DNA of 64,000 bases, from assembly GCF_019904235.1 (NCBI RefSeq), contig NZ_CP063202.1:496001-560000 (forward strand), written 5' to 3'. This stretch comes from Erythrobacter sp. SCSIO 43205. GTDB taxonomy: Bacteria > Pseudomonadota > Alphaproteobacteria > Sphingomonadales > Sphingomonadaceae. The notes below the pieces were generated by a model. It made no database searches, was not told the DNA's origin, and was given only the letters and a program-made list of their open reading frames with translations. Shown piece after piece: positions 7,594-17,806 of this stretch (positions are counted from its first letter, which is position 1; each line of letters opens with the position of its first letter). The position numbers and the translations under genes were made by a program.

Positions 7594-9015
7594 ATGAAAC
7601 TCGTCTCGACACTTTGTCTTGCCATCTGCGCCGTCGCGACCTCGGCGTGCACCCACACCGTCATCAATTACGGCGCGCCGTCCGAGCCTTCGGCTGTGAG
7701 TGAGGCCAATACTCCGCGCGCAAAGAATGTTATTCTGTTTATCGGCGATGGGATGGGCATTTCCACCATCACCGCTGCGCGCATTTATGCAGGGCAAAAA
7801 CGCGGGGCAAGCGGGGAGGAAAACGTCCTGCCCTTCGAAACATTCGACAATGTTGCTCTGGTCAAGACATACAACACCAATGCGCAGGTGCCCGACAGCG
7901 CTGGCACGGCCACGGCCATGCACTCAGGGTCCAAGACACGCATTGGCGTGGTCGGCATCGGCCCTGATGCGACGCGCGGATCATGCGCCGACGCGCTGGC
8001 GAACCCACTCCCATTGCTTGGCGAAGAGGTGAAAGCCCGCGGCCTTGCGCTTGGCATTGTCTCCACCGCGCGCATCACTCACGCCACCCCTGCGAGCGTC
8101 TATGCAAGGAGCGCCGATCGCAATTGGGAATCGGATGCAGCCATCCCGGCGGATGAGGCGGCTTTGGGATGCAAGGACATTGCGACGCAGCTGCTCGAAA
8201 CAGAATGGGACGTGGCGCTTGGCGGCGGGTTGGGTGCGTTTTATGGCGCAGACTTGGGTGGCAGGCGAACCGAGGCGGATGCCAATCTCCCCGCCGCATG
8301 GGCGAGCCGCACCGGCGGCAGCTATGTCACCAATGCACAAGAATTGAACGCCGCCCCGATGAGCGCACCCGTTCTGGGTCTCTTCTCGCCCAGCCACATG
8401 ACCTACACCGCAGAGCGCGAGGCGGACAGCGGCGAACCCACGCTCACCGATATGACGGCGCAGGCGATTGCCCGGCTCAAGAGCGATGCGGACGGCTTTT
8501 ATCTCATGGTCGAATCGGGCCGGATTGATCACGCGCACCACGATGGGCGCGCAGGCGTCGCGCTCGAAGAGGCGGTCGAATTTGCCCGCGCCATTCAATA
8601 TGCGATCGATAACACCGATCCCGCTGACACGCTGATCATGGTCACCGCTGACCACAGCCACGTTTTCACCATCGCGGGATACCCGCGGCGGGGGAATGAT
8701 ATTCTGGGGCTGGTGGTCCCGCCAGAAGGCGATATCAGCAACACCGAAGAGCCGCTGGCCGCCAATGATGGCAAGCCCTACACGACGCTGGGTTATGGCA
8801 ATGGTCCCGGCTCAATCGCAGGGATGGACCCGCGCCCTCATCCAGAAACGGGCGTTACCGCGCGCCAGCAAGCGACCATCCCGCTGTCTAGCGAAACACA
8901 CGCAGGCGAGGATGTGGCGCTTTACGCTCAAGGGCCCGGCGCACAAAGAGCGCGCGGTGTGATCGAACAGAACGTCATTTACGACATCATTCGCGCTGCG
9001 TTTGGTTGGGAGTAG
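7594..9015 (+). CDS. Alkaline phosphatase, lipid-anchored, PhoA superfamily
   Basis: This 473-residue enzyme removes phosphate from monoesters outside the cytoplasm. A signal with a lipobox-like TSAC (Cys19) suggests membrane anchoring rather than free secretion. Metal and catalytic motifs run in family order: FIGDGMG with Asp52, PDSAGTATA with the nucleophile Ser102, ESGRIDHAHHDG and TADHSHVF. The start ATG has an AGGAG site six bases upstream. A candidate Pho box precedes it, pointing to phosphate control. It is monocistronic, divergent from xthA and followed by a hairpin terminator. Confidence 0.92.
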   Translation: MKLVSTLCLAICAVATSACTHTVINYGAPSEPSAVSEANTPRAKNVILFIGDGMGISTITAARIYAGQKRGASGEENVLPFETFDNVALVKTYNTNAQVPDSAGTATAMHSGSKTRIGVVGIGPDATRGSCADALANPLPLLGEEVKARGLALGIVSTARITHATPASVYARSADRNWESDAAIPADEAALGCKDIATQLLETEWDVALGGGLGAFYGADLGGRRTEADANLPAAWASRTGGSYVTNAQELNAAPMSAPVLGLFSPSHMTYTAEREADSGEPTLTDMTAQAIARLKSDADGFYLMVESGRIDHAHHDGRAGVALEEAVEFARAIQYAIDNTDPADTLIMVTADHSHVFTIAGYPRRGNDILGLVVPPEGDISNTEEPLAANDGKPYTTLGYGNGPGSIAGMDPRPHPETGVTARQQATIPLSSETHAGEDVALYAQGPGAQRARGVIEQNVIYDIIRAAFGWE

Positions 9016-9035
9016 TTCGGCAAATAGCCCGCCAA

Positions 9036-9076
9036 GAAAAAAGCCCCAGTGCCGGGGGCGATGGCACTGAGGCTTT
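9036..9076 (-). terminator. Rho-independent terminator between convergent genes
   Basis: A 14-bp stem with one mismatch (9040-9053 with 9063-9076) and a 9-base loop. On the minus strand it ends in a run of six T, fitting termination of the LolA-like gene; on the plus strand it ends in TTT and may also act weakly for the phosphatase. Confidence 0.75.
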
Positions 9077-9252
9077 CCATGTCAGCGTTCGTCACGCTTA
9101 GCCAAGGCTGGCCGGTCATTAGGAGAGACAACAGGGGGGAAACCTCATCCTCTGGCCGCCTTGGATTTCGTATTTACGCCTGCCCAGCTTTCACTTGAAT
9201 GAACGCCGGGATAGGTTTGTCGTAAAATTACAACTTTTTGAGGGCGAGCCGT

Positions 9253-9930
9253 TCACCTTGGTCGACGAGATGAGCGACGCGGATCGTCGAAGCTGAACGT
9301 CGAATCAGGAACCGCAACGCCATAGCGATGGCCCTTGAGTCGCACGGTGGTGCGATGATTCTGTGCGTCGAGGGCAACCCAATGGGTCAATTGCAATCCT
9401 CCGGGCGCATTTCCGTTGCGCACAAAGATAAGATTGATGCGTCCGAATTCCGGGCGTTCGGGATCGCGCACATCGATGCTGATCACATCGGGGCTGCCGG
9501 TGGGAACGAGCGTGCCGTATTTGGCGACATCACGCTCAGGGTCGAGCAGCGCACCCAATGGGGAGTTCTTGATTGGCCAGCGTTCGACCTGACGCACTTC
9601 GTAATCGACCATGTAAAGCGACTTGCCGTTGGAGACGACCAGAAGGTCGGCATCCTTGCCGTAGTCAAAGCGGATTTTGCCGGGACGCTTTAGCGTCATC
9701 GTGCCGCGCGCAACATTGCCAGCGCGGTCAATCTGCTCAAAATTTGCCTTCATCGTGCCAATGGACCGCAGCGCAGTCACAGCGCGGTTCAGATCGGCGC
9801 TGCGCGTTTGTGCGCTTGCCGAGGAAGGGGTGAACGGCCCGGTTGGGGCACCAAGCCCTGTTCCAAGCATGACTGCGCCCGCAAGCGCTGCAATGGCAAC
9901 GCGCGGGCGAAGAAGTGTGAGTGTTTTCAT
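9253..9930 (-). CDS. lolA: LolA-family outer membrane lipoprotein carrier
   Basis: I start it at ATG 9930 because MKTLTLLRPRVAIAALAGAV gives a proper signal peptide; an upstream ATG at 9999 would add an unlikely 23 residues. The mature protein has the LolA pattern: short repeats around SIGTMKANFEQIDRAGNVARGTM, then KRPGKIRFDYGKDADLLVVSNGKSLYMVDYE, and PLGALLDPERDV. LolA ferries lipoproteins through the periplasm from LolCDE to the outer membrane. The C-terminus (DDPRRSSRRPR) is unusually arginine-rich. A LolA-like protein of another role cannot be fully excluded. Confidence 0.85.
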   Translation of the reverse strand: MKTLTLLRPRVAIAALAGAVMLGTGLGAPTGPFTPSSASAQTRSADLNRAVTALRSIGTMKANFEQIDRAGNVARGTMTLKRPGKIRFDYGKDADLLVVSNGKSLYMVDYEVRQVERWPIKNSPLGALLDPERDVAKYGTLVPTGSPDVISIDVRDPERPEFGRINLIFVRNGNAPGGLQLTHWVALDAQNHRTTVRLKGHRYGVAVPDSTFSFDDPRRSSRRPR

Positions 9931-10011
9931 GGACGCACAGTTACGCGTGCAGCGTTGAACTGTCGATGAATTTGAAGCGGCCAATTGGTTCAGATCCAAC
10001 GGCCCAAGACC

Positions 10012-10179
10012 TTACTTGATCTTGGCTTCCTTGAATTCAACGTGCTTGCGAACAACCGGATCGTACTTACGGAAAGTCATCTTTTCGGTGATGTTGCGCG
10101 GGTTCTTTTTGGTCACGTAGAAAAAGCCGGTGTCAGCGGTCGACACGAGACGGATTTTCACGGTTGCTGGCTTCGCCAT
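10012..10179 (-). CDS. rpmG: 50S ribosomal protein L33
   Basis: A 55-residue protein from ATG 10179 to TAA 10012. It begins [20 protein letters not shown] and continues [21 protein letters not shown], a clear L33. It lacks the CxxC pairs of zinc-binding L33, so it is the zinc-independent form. It is transcribed alone; about 160 bases upstream separate it from arfB, enough for its own promoter. Confidence 0.96.
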   Translation of the reverse strand: MAKPATVKIRLVSTADTGFFYVTKKNPRNITEKMTFRKYDPVVRKHVEFKEAKIK

Positions 10180-10336
10180 GGCGGTTTCCTAAACGGTGTG
10201 ATGATGGCCCAAGGACGAACCCTGGCGGCCGTAAAAACAAACAGCGGCGCAGGACCCTTTCGGATCACGCCGCCTAACAGACGCGCGCCTCTGAGCGATT
10301 CACGGGGAAAAGTCAAGAAGAGTCGCTGGCATTGGC

Positions 10337-10756
10337 TCACCAATCAGAGCGCGACACCTTGCCGCGCTTGGCCTTTACATCAGCGCGCACCTTCTTCGCC
10401 TTAAGCCGCTGCGTCTTGCCCACACGGTTCACGCGGGTTTTGGCGCGCTTTTTTGGAGCGCGGTGTGCGGCTTTGAGCATTTCTTCAAGCCGCGCCCGCG
10501 CGAGCTGGCGATTCGCTTCTTGAGTGCGGTGCTGGCGCGCAGTGATGAGAAGGTCGCCCGCCGCAGTAAGCTTGGACCCCGCCGCCTCGCGCAGCCGCGC
10601 AAAGACAGGCGGGGGCAGACGCAGGGCATAGATATTAACGCGCAGCTGCACCTCGGTCGCGACCTTATTGGCGTTTTGTCCCCCCGGCCCGGAGCCCGCT
10701 AGGAAGCTTTCTTCCGCCAATGCGTGGGCGCGATCGAGAAGGGTGTTATCCATCAT
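10337..10756 (-). CDS. arfB: Ribosome rescue factor, ArfB-like peptidyl-tRNA hydrolase
   Basis: Starting at ATG 10756 (or the adjacent ATG 10753), the protein has 139 residues. It is a release-factor domain without the codon-recognition part. The catalytic GGQ is in GSGPGGQNANKV, which hydrolyses peptidyl-tRNA on stalled ribosomes. The last 40 residues are rich in Lys and Arg (KKRAKTRVNRVGKTQRLKAK), matching the tail that ArfB threads into the empty mRNA channel. The start overlaps the end of the pseudouridine synthase by 11 bases, suggesting coupling. Confidence 0.92.
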   Translation of the reverse strand: MMDNTLLDRAHALAEESFLAGSGPGGQNANKVATEVQLRVNIYALRLPPPVFARLREAAGSKLTAAGDLLITARQHRTQEANRQLARARLEEMLKAAHRAPKKRAKTRVNRVGKTQRLKAKKVRADVKAKRGKVSRSDW

Positions 10757-11459
10757 CCTTCTCGGATGCGGGAGGAGGGGGCGGGGCGGTAAGCCCTGCG
10801 CGCACAAAATCTTCGGGAAAGGGCGAATGAGCGGTGATAGTGCCTTTTCCGGGACGCTCTACGCCAAGGGTTTCAGCATGAAGCATGGTGCGCGGCGCGC
10901 CCTTGTTCTGGCCTCTCACCGGACCATAGATCGGATCACCCAGCAGCGGTGCGCCAAGCCCTTGCAGAGCGTGAACGCGCAATTGGTGGGTGCGCCCTGT
11001 TTCCGGGCGGAACCGGATAAGTGACCGTACCCGGTCCCCTTCGCCAATCGTCTCCAAAAGCTCCCAATGCGACACTGCTGGTTTGCCCTTCTTCGCCGCA
11101 ATCATGCGCCAGCCTTTTTCGGCTGAGCTGATCTTGGACAAGGAAAGCGCAATCGTCCCCGCCGTTTCCGCTGGCTTGAAGTCAATCACAGCGAGATAGG
11201 TTTTCGCGACAAGCCGGTCTTCAAACGCCTTGTTAAAGCGTTTCAATGCCTTGGGATTGCGGGCAAGCAGGAGACAGCCCGATGTGTCCGTATCAAGCCT
11301 ATGCACAGCGACCGGGCGGCGTTGAAAGCCTAGCTTCAATTCGTCGAGATGATCTTCAAGACATGGCCCCCCACGTTTGGGACGATCAACGGGCAGCCCT
11401 GCGGGCTTGTCGATCACCAGCGCTTCGCCGTCTTCATAAAGTATGGGGATTGTCGTCAT
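10746..11459 (-). CDS. RluA-family pseudouridine synthase
   Basis: A 237-residue enzyme isomerising uridine in RNA. The catalytic Asp56 lies in HRLDTDTSGCLLLA, the signature of the RluA/RsuA superfamily. The substrate-strand motifs RFRPETGRTHQLRVH and LLGDPIYG follow. No S4 domain precedes it, so it is a compact RluA-like form. The C-terminus ends in a proline run (TAPPPPPASEKDDG). The exact target (23S rRNA or tRNA) is not clear. It is cotranscribed with arfB, so the pair forms a translation-related operon. Confidence 0.9.
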   Translation of the reverse strand: MTTIPILYEDGEALVIDKPAGLPVDRPKRGGPCLEDHLDELKLGFQRRPVAVHRLDTDTSGCLLLARNPKALKRFNKAFEDRLVAKTYLAVIDFKPAETAGTIALSLSKISSAEKGWRMIAAKKGKPAVSHWELLETIGEGDRVRSLIRFRPETGRTHQLRVHALQGLGAPLLGDPIYGPVRGQNKGAPRTMLHAETLGVERPGKGTITAHSPFPEDFVRAGLTAPPPPPASEKDDG

Positions 11460-11517
11460 TAAGCGCCCCTATCGCCAAGAGGCCCGCTTGTCGAAGGGTC
11501 TTTGTCTTGTCCCGCGA

Positions 11518-13341
11518 CTAGATCAGCTTGGCAGCGAACAGGCCGCGCACCGCATTGCCAAGCTTGAAACCTTGCGCAAGGTCATCGAGCGTCAATTCCG
11601 CCTCGCGCGCCTGACCTTTTTCGATAAGGTATTCGCGAAGGACGCCCGGCAATAGCCCAAGCGCGGCAGGCGGGGTGAGTAGCTCGCCGTCTCGTTCGAC
11701 AAAGATATTGGTAAAGCTTCCTTCGGTTACCAAGCCATCGTCGCGCACCAAAATCGCCTCTTCTGCGTCAAAACTCTTCGCGGCGCGCAATGCGTCCTCG
11801 TAAAAACCGCGGTCGGTGGTTTTATGCGCCAGTCGCCAGTCGGAAGGGTCAACAGGGCAGGGTAGGGCCACCACTTTGGCAGTATCGGCAAAGCTTTGAG
11901 GCATGGGGCCGGTTTCAATCACGCTCGCGCCGCTTTTTGAAACCACAAGCCGCACTTTTGCGGGCTCTGACAATTCAAACACCATGCCGTGGATTTGATT
12001 GCGAAGCGCATGGCGATCAAATTCAAAGCCAAATGCCTCTGCGCTTTTCTTCATGCGGGCGAGGTGCAATTCAAGAAGCGCTATCCCCGTTTCCGGGTCG
12101 AATGCCATCGTTTCAATCAGGTCAAAGCCGCCTGCGCCTGGCCCCCTTGCAAAGCCCGCCTTCACCTCGCACTCGCGCCGCTCGGCAAGCGGGTCGCTGT
12201 CTGCAACGATGGCAGAGCCTACGCCGAGAATTGCGCTTCCCTGACCGTTTTCAATTGGAGTTAGGTGCAGCGTTCGGATGGCGACGTTGAACGCTGCGGT
12301 CCCATCTGAACCAATGCGTCCAATGCTCCCGCAATAGGCGCCTCGCGCGTCGCGTTCGACTTCGTTGATAAGCTCCATCGCGCGAATCTTGGGCGCGCCG
12401 GTGATCGAACCGCAGGGAAACATTGCGCGCACCAGATCGCTTGCCGTCTTGCCCGCTGCAAGGGTCGCGCGCACGCTCGATACCATTTGATGCACCGTGG
12501 GATAGCTCTCCACCGCGAAAGGCGCATCGACCCTGACGCTGCCCGCTTCAGCGACGCGCGAGAGGTCATTGCGGATAAGATCAACGATCATCAGGTTTTC
12601 AGCGCGGTCTTTGACCGAGGTGCTGAGTTCTTTTGCAAGAGCCCTGTCGCTCGCCTCATCGCTGCCGCGTGGCCGTGTGCCTTTCATGGGCTTTGCTTTG
12701 GCGTTGCCTTCACCGTCGAGCGCCACGAACAATTCTGGCGAAAAGCTCAACAGCCAATGCGAGCCGTCATGGATCACCCCGCCATATCCGGCATTCGCGC
12801 TTGAGCGAAGCTGCGCATAAAGCGCGAGCGGGTCGCCGCGATAAGAACCCGTCAGCGGATAGGTGAGGTTCGCCTGATAGATGTCGCCGTCGTGGATCGC
12901 CTCGCGAAGCTGGCCAAAGGCGCTCGCATAACCCGCAGGCGAGAGCGCAGGCTCCAGCGGGCCAAGCTTGGCATCGCCCGCTGAGTGCGCATTAAGCCAT
13001 GCGGGCACATCTTTCGCTGCAATCTTTTCAGGCGTATCGAACAGGCCAAGCCACACCAGCGGGCCAGCCGCGCCGCTTCTGGCTTGGCCCAGCGGCTCAA
13101 GCTTGCCTTCCAGTGCGAGGCCCGCTTCATATGCGATCAACCCGGCCAGCTCTCCACCCCGTTGGCGCGCGGCCTCTGCCGCTTCGAGTGCTGGCACAAC
13201 TTCGTCTGGGCGATAGGCTACAAACACCTCGCGCGGTGCCTTGTATAAAAGCGCATCAGCAGGTCCGCCGCCGCCACCTTCACCCGGAGCGCGGGCATCA
13301 TCCAAAAGGACGAAGCTTTCATTTTGCAGCGATTGACCCAT
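11518..13341 (-). CDS. pabB: Fused aminodeoxychorismate synthase component I / 4-amino-4-deoxychorismate lyase
   Basis: I place the start at ATG 13341 (607 residues); an upstream start at 13425 would add 28 poorly conserved residues. The N-terminal two thirds is a chorismate-binding domain with KPMKGTRPRG; Lys in that motif is the nucleophile typical of PabB and separates it from TrpE. ENLMIVDLIRNDLSR and FPCGSITGAPKIRAME complete the active site. The C-terminal third is a class IV PLP lyase (PabC): catalytic Lys in AHKTTDRGFYED and Glu in TEGSFTNIFVE. Together they turn chorismate into p-aminobenzoate for folate. The glutaminase PabA is not in the window. Confidence 0.92.
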   Translation of the reverse strand: MGQSLQNESFVLLDDARAPGEGGGGGPADALLYKAPREVFVAYRPDEVVPALEAAEAARQRGGELAGLIAYEAGLALEGKLEPLGQARSGAAGPLVWLGLFDTPEKIAAKDVPAWLNAHSAGDAKLGPLEPALSPAGYASAFGQLREAIHDGDIYQANLTYPLTGSYRGDPLALYAQLRSSANAGYGGVIHDGSHWLLSFSPELFVALDGEGNAKAKPMKGTRPRGSDEASDRALAKELSTSVKDRAENLMIVDLIRNDLSRVAEAGSVRVDAPFAVESYPTVHQMVSSVRATLAAGKTASDLVRAMFPCGSITGAPKIRAMELINEVERDARGAYCGSIGRIGSDGTAAFNVAIRTLHLTPIENGQGSAILGVGSAIVADSDPLAERRECEVKAGFARGPGAGGFDLIETMAFDPETGIALLELHLARMKKSAEAFGFEFDRHALRNQIHGMVFELSEPAKVRLVVSKSGASVIETGPMPQSFADTAKVVALPCPVDPSDWRLAHKTTDRGFYEDALRAAKSFDAEEAILVRDDGLVTEGSFTNIFVERDGELLTPPAALGLLPGVLREYLIEKGQAREAELTLDDLAQGFKLGNAVRGLFAAKLI

Positions 13342-13476
13342 CGCCTTTTGCGTTAGAACCCTTCTTGCCCCAAGTCGAGTAAAGCTTAGACCAGAATAGC
13401 GCCAAGGTTGACCATCCGCGCGCACCCCGTCAAACCTTTGCCGAACACGAGATTTGATGAGGGTTTGTAAGGGACG

Positions 13477-15054
13477 ATGAGCGAAATTTTTCTAGGGCTC
13501 GGGGGAAATGGTGAAAATCAAAGCCTGGCTTTATCGCGGGCGAACCGTCACGGGCTGATCGCAGGGGCCACCGGCACGGGTAAGACGGTGACGCTTCAAG
13601 GCCTCGCTGAAAGCTTTTCCGCTGATGGCGTCCCAGTGTTCGTGGCAGATGTGAAGGGCGATTTGTCGGGCATCGCCATGCCGGGAAGCCCCACCTTCAA
13701 ACACGCTGACAAGCTTGAAGGCCGGGCCAAAGAGCTTGGCATGGATGATTACGGCTATTCCGATAATCCGGTGATCTTCTGGGATTTGTACGGCAAGCAA
13801 GGTCACCCCATTCGCACCACCATCACCGAGATGGGGCCGCTTCTTCTGGCGCGGCTGCTCGACCTCAACGACACGCAGGAAGGCGTGCTTCAGATCGTCT
13901 TCCGCTACGCCGATGACAATGGACTTTTGCTGCTCGATTTTGGCGACCTGCAATCGCTCCTCCAATGGGCGAATGAGAACGCAAAAGAGCTGTCGGGCGC
14001 GGGATATGGCAACGTATCGAAGCAATCGGTGGGCGCGATCCAGCGGCAGCTTTTAAGCTTTGAAAGCCAGGGCGCGGACTATTTCTTTGGCGAACCCGCG
14101 CTTGAAATCGACGATTTCCTGAAGGTTGATGAGAATGGCCGCGGCTATGTCAACGTTCTCGCCGCCGACCAGTTGATGCGTTCGCCCAAGCTTTACGCGA
14201 CCTTCCTTTTGTGGCTTTTGGCCGAGCTGTTCGAGAGCCTTCCCGAAGTGGGCGATCCTGAGAAACCCACGCTCGTCTTCTTCTTCGATGAAGCGCACCT
14301 TCTTTTCGATGATGCGCCCAAAGCGTTGCAGGAAAAGATCGAACAGGTCGTGCGCCTGATCCGTTCAAAGGGTGTTGGCGTTTATTTCGTCACCCAAAAC
14401 CCGATCGATATTCCTGAAGAAGTCGCCGGCCAATTGGGCAACCGCGTGCAACACGCCCTTCGCGCATTCACCAAACGCGATCAACGCGCGATCAAGGCGG
14501 CGGCGGAAACCTTTCGCATCAACCCTGATCTGGATGTCGAGGCGGCTATTACTGAACTCAAAGTGGGCGAGGCGCTTGTCTCGACTTTGGACGAAGAAGG
14601 CGCACCCACCATTGTTCAACGCACACTCATCAAACCGCCCCGCTCGCGGCTTGGCCCCGTGACAGCCAAAGAGCGCGCGATCATCCAGTCGGTGAGCCCG
14701 TTTGACGGCAAATATGACAACGTGGTCGACCGCGAGAGCGCCGAAGAAGTGCTCGCGCAAAAAGCGGCAGATGCGGTTGAGACTGCCCAAGAGGTTGAGG
14801 AAAAAGGCGAGGAAGAAGTCGGCAAACGCTCGCGCAAGAGCACATCGATCTGGGAAAAGGCCATATCGCGCGGCGCGAAGGTTGCAGCGGGCGGTGTTGC
14901 AGGTGTTGCAGCCTCCACCATCCTCGGCAAGAAATCGCGCGCCAATCCGGTGGCTTCGGGAATTACCTCGGCAGCTGGTTCTATTGCAACCGATCTTGCA
15001 GGGCCGATTGCGGGGCGTTTCGTGCGCAATCTGATCGGCGGTCTGATGCGGTGA
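13477..15054 (+). CDS. HerA-like ATPase, DUF853 (YjgR) type
   Basis: A 525-residue P-loop ATPase of the HerA/FtsK superfamily. Walker A is GATGTGKT at 30-37, and Walker B is [16 protein letters not shown] near residue 268. The [21 protein letters not shown] stretch is the usual arginine-finger-bearing region. The C-terminus carries an Ala/Gly-rich segment that may touch membranes. The role of this family (helicase or translocase) is not well defined. Its stop overlaps the GTG start of the next gene by four bases. Confidence 0.88.
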   Translation: MSEIFLGLGGNGENQSLALSRANRHGLIAGATGTGKTVTLQGLAESFSADGVPVFVADVKGDLSGIAMPGSPTFKHADKLEGRAKELGMDDYGYSDNPVIFWDLYGKQGHPIRTTITEMGPLLLARLLDLNDTQEGVLQIVFRYADDNGLLLLDFGDLQSLLQWANENAKELSGAGYGNVSKQSVGAIQRQLLSFESQGADYFFGEPALEIDDFLKVDENGRGYVNVLAADQLMRSPKLYATFLLWLLAELFESLPEVGDPEKPTLVFFFDEAHLLFDDAPKALQEKIEQVVRLIRSKGVGVYFVTQNPIDIPEEVAGQLGNRVQHALRAFTKRDQRAIKAAAETFRINPDLDVEAAITELKVGEALVSTLDEEGAPTIVQRTLIKPPRSRLGPVTAKERAIIQSVSPFDGKYDNVVDRESAEEVLAQKAADAVETAQEVEEKGEEEVGKRSRKSTSIWEKAISRGAKVAAGGVAGVAASTILGKKSRANPVASGITSAAGSIATDLAGPIAGRFVRNLIGGLMR

Positions 15055-16316
15055 GAAGGGCGTTTGCCAGCCTTAAGTTTCTTCGCCTTGCGATGCTTGG
15101 CCTTGCCCTGCCCCTTGCAGCGTGTGCGGCAGGGGCAAAAGGGGACACGGTACAAGCTGCACCGCCCGCAACGGTGGTGGTTGCCTTTGACCGGGAAAAC
15201 ATCACTCCGCTGATCGTCGAGGGTGTGGCGGATCGTTCAACCGGCCGCGTGGTGGGCGCCAATGACCCGGTGCGCATCGCCAGTATTTCCAAACTTATCA
15301 TGGCACTTGCGACCATGCGTTTGGCCCAAGAGGGGGCGGTCGATCTGGACGCGGATGTGTCACAATATCTTGGATGGGAGCTTCGCCATCCATCATACCC
15401 CGACACGCCTGTCACGCTGCGGCAATTGCTCTCGCACCGCTCCGGCCTTCGAGACAGCGGCGGCTATGTCATCCCCTTGGGCGAGAGCTTGGAAGACAAG
15501 CTCAAGAACCCGGCAAGCTGGTATGCTGAGGCTCCTGCGGGCGATGCTCCTTTCGCTTATGCCAATATCGGCTCGCCAGTGGTCGCGACTGTGCTCGAAG
15601 CGGCAACGGGCGAGCGTTTTGATGCGCTGATCAATCGCCTTGTGTTTGATCCCCTCAAGATTGAGGCCTGCGCGAACTGGATTGGCTGCTCACCTGAAGT
15701 GGCAGCGCGCGCGGTCACGCTGTATCGCGACACAGGCGAGGTCGCGCGCGATGACGCAGCCGACCTGCCGCCCAATTGCACGATCCCCGTGGCCGATGGC
15801 GTGGAATGCTCCCTTGAAGCCTATGTGCCCGGCTCCAACGCCAGTGTTTTTAGCCCGCAAGGTGGCGTGCGTATTGGCATGATGGACCTGGCCCGCATCG
15901 GTCAGGCGCTTGCGAAAGAGGGCGACCCGCTGCTGTCGAAAGAAAGCCTTGCCGCCATGCTCGCATCCGCAGCCCCTCGCATTGAGGGGCAGGAATTTTT
16001 CTGCGGTTATGGCCTTCACGTGCAAGCGTTGGAGACACCGGGCCGCGCTTGCGTGGATGCGCTGTTTCAGGATGGCATCACCCGCTATGGCCATGCAGGC
16101 GAGGCGTATGGCCTTCGCTCCGGCCTGTGGTTTGACCCTCAAAGCGGGACGGGCATCGCTTACTTCACCACCGCTGTTCCGCCGCGTCAAAGCGCTGAGG
16201 ATGAGGGGGGATTTGACGAGCGCGAAATTGCCCTGATCGCGCGCGCTCAAAAATTAATAGCCCAAAATTATTTGCGCAGCGGTAAGCGGATTTCCGCGCA
16301 CAAGCCAGTGCTTTGA
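15051..16316 (+). CDS. Beta-lactamase-fold serine hydrolase, lipoprotein
   Basis: It starts with GTG overlapping the upstream stop. The signal carries a lipobox (LAAC, Cys25). Ser78-x-x-Lys81 (SISK) and a Tyr-Ala-Asn motif (FAYANIG) are the catalytic residues of class C beta-lactamase and DD-peptidase type hydrolases. The 421-residue length suits a penicillin-binding-protein-like or esterase relative rather than a true beta-lactamase. Four Cys in the mid and C-terminal part may form disulphides. Its last 49 bases overlap the convergent histidine kinase gene. Confidence 0.85.
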   Translation: MRRAFASLKFLRLAMLGLALPLAACAAGAKGDTVQAAPPATVVVAFDRENITPLIVEGVADRSTGRVVGANDPVRIASISKLIMALATMRLAQEGAVDLDADVSQYLGWELRHPSYPDTPVTLRQLLSHRSGLRDSGGYVIPLGESLEDKLKNPASWYAEAPAGDAPFAYANIGSPVVATVLEAATGERFDALINRLVFDPLKIEACANWIGCSPEVAARAVTLYRDTGEVARDDAADLPPNCTIPVADGVECSLEAYVPGSNASVFSPQGGVRIGMMDLARIGQALAKEGDPLLSKESLAAMLASAAPRIEGQEFFCGYGLHVQALETPGRACVDALFQDGITRYGHAGEAYGLRSGLWFDPQSGTGIAYFTTAVPPRQSAEDEGGFDEREIALIARAQKLIAQNYLRSGKRISAHKPVL

Positions 16317-17806
16317 GGGTCGCTGTTCTGGCGGTTGCGCAAGGCAAGTTCACCGCCATGCGCCTTGGCAATTGCGCGCGCCAGAGTAAGGCCCAGCCCT
16401 GCGCCCCCGGTCGCCCGATTGCGCGAGGCCTCACCGCGCGCAAAGGGTTCCAGCATCGCATCAATCTCACCATCAGGAATGCCGGGACCATCATCTTCGA
16501 CCCGCAAAATCGCATGGGTTTCGCCGCGTACAACCGACACCCTCGCCGGGCCTGCATAGCGCAGACTATTGCTCACAAGATTGCGCAGTGCGCGCTTGAT
16601 CCAGGTGATCTGCACTTTGGCGACAAGGCGCTCTTGTGCGATCATGGTAACGCTCTCGCCCATGTCCTCAAACTCTTCGACAACCCCGCTTGCCAAAGCG
16701 CCAAGGTCGACCGCCTCTGTCTCAAGCGCGTTTTTGCGGCCCAGCCTTGCAAGGGTCAAAATGTCATCAAGGGTTGCGGTGATGTCCTCAATCGAGGCTG
16801 CCATCTTGGCGCGCTGCGCGTCGTCCGAAACGCTTTCAATCCGCACGCGAAGCGCTGCCAGCGGGGTTTTAAGGTCGTGCCCAATTGCGCCCAGCATCAC
16901 GTCCTTTTCGTCAAGCAGCGCGGCAATGCGCGCTTCCATTGCGTTGTGAGCGGCGATCAGTTGGCGCGTATCCTTGGGGCCTTTTTCAGGCAATTGGACG
17001 ACATTTTCAGGGTCGTGCGCAAACGCCTCAACCCGCCCGCGCAACATGGCAAGAGGGCCGGTGATGCGCCTCAGCACAAAAAACAAAACGATAAGGAGCA
17101 GCGCAAAGGTGATGAGCGCGGGCACTGCGACAACGCCAAGCGCCCCTTGCGCGCGCGGTGGTACGAGCAGCCGCGCGCTTTCCCAGGCGCCCCCCTCTTC
17201 GCGTTGAATGCTGGCGATGAGCAATTTGCGCTCGCGCCATTCCTGATTGGCGGCAAGGCGCGGACGGCGCTCAGCGATGCGCGCAAGCAACGGGTCATCA
17301 CCTGCATCAATCATGATGAGAAACAGCGCAGTCGGTTCTATGCCTTCAGTGGCAAGAACATCGCCCAATCGCCGGGTGAGATCACGGCGGGCCTTACCCT
17401 CGACACCGGCGAGCGGGCGCTCTTGCGTCACATCATAACGCAAGTTTCGCGGCAGACGGTCGCGCGCAAATTGCTCCGCCTCTGGCCCTGCCACTTCGCG
17501 CAAAGTCCGGCGTTGGTCGCGAAATCGCTCGCGTCCTTCACGCCGATCACGAAACCGATCAGGGCGGGGATCGAAGCTGCGATCAAAGTTGCGATCAAAG
17601 CTGCGATCAAAGTTTTCTGGGCCCCTCTCGGCACGCTCCGCGCCGTTGATCAGGCGAAAGGCGAGCGTGGTGACCGCCGCCGCCTCGCGCCGGTCTTCGC
17701 TGGCGCGCACCAGAAGTGCGACCGAAATCGCCTGCGCCACCAAGAGCGCAAGCGCGACGCTCAGCATCACCTGGCCAAACAGGCTGGAGGGGAAAAGCCG
17801 CTTCAC
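16268..17806 (-). CDS. Sensor histidine kinase with HAMP domain
   Basis: 512 residues from GTG 17806, which overlaps the response regulator stop by one base. Transmembrane helices are at about 10-33 and 222-246. A long, highly basic extracytoplasmic domain (35-220) lies between them, with four 12-bp units encoding FDR repeats near residues 66-80. A HAMP domain (247-300), then HDLKTPL with the phospho-acceptor His310, the N-box NLVSNSLRYAG, and the G-boxes DDGPGIPDGE and GGAGLGLTLARAIA follow. An EnvZ/OmpR-like pairing with the upstream gene is clear; the signal is unknown. Confidence 0.93.
   Translation of the reverse strand: MKRLFPSSLFGQVMLSVALALLVAQAISVALLVRASEDRREAAAVTTLAFRLINGAERAERGPENFDRSFDRNFDRSFDPRPDRFRDRREGRERFRDQRRTLREVAGPEAEQFARDRLPRNLRYDVTQERPLAGVEGKARRDLTRRLGDVLATEGIEPTALFLIMIDAGDDPLLARIAERRPRLAANQEWRERKLLIASIQREEGGAWESARLLVPPRAQGALGVVAVPALITFALLLIVLFFVLRRITGPLAMLRGRVEAFAHDPENVVQLPEKGPKDTRQLIAAHNAMEARIAALLDEKDVMLGAIGHDLKTPLAALRVRIESVSDDAQRAKMAASIEDITATLDDILTLARLGRKNALETEAVDLGALASGVVEEFEDMGESVTMIAQERLVAKVQITWIKRALRNLVSNSLRYAGPARVSVVRGETHAILRVEDDGPGIPDGEIDAMLEPFARGEASRNRATGGAGLGLTLARAIAKAHGGELALRNRQNSDPQSTGLCAEIRLPLRK
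17569..17616. repeat. Four 12-bp tandem units in the histidine kinase gene
   Basis: Units run GATCGAAGCTGC, GATCAAAGTTGC, GATCAAAGCTGC and GATCAAAGTTTT. On the minus strand they encode alternating FDRS/FDRN in the sensor domain. Tandem units of this length can expand or contract without breaking the frame. Confidence 0.8.
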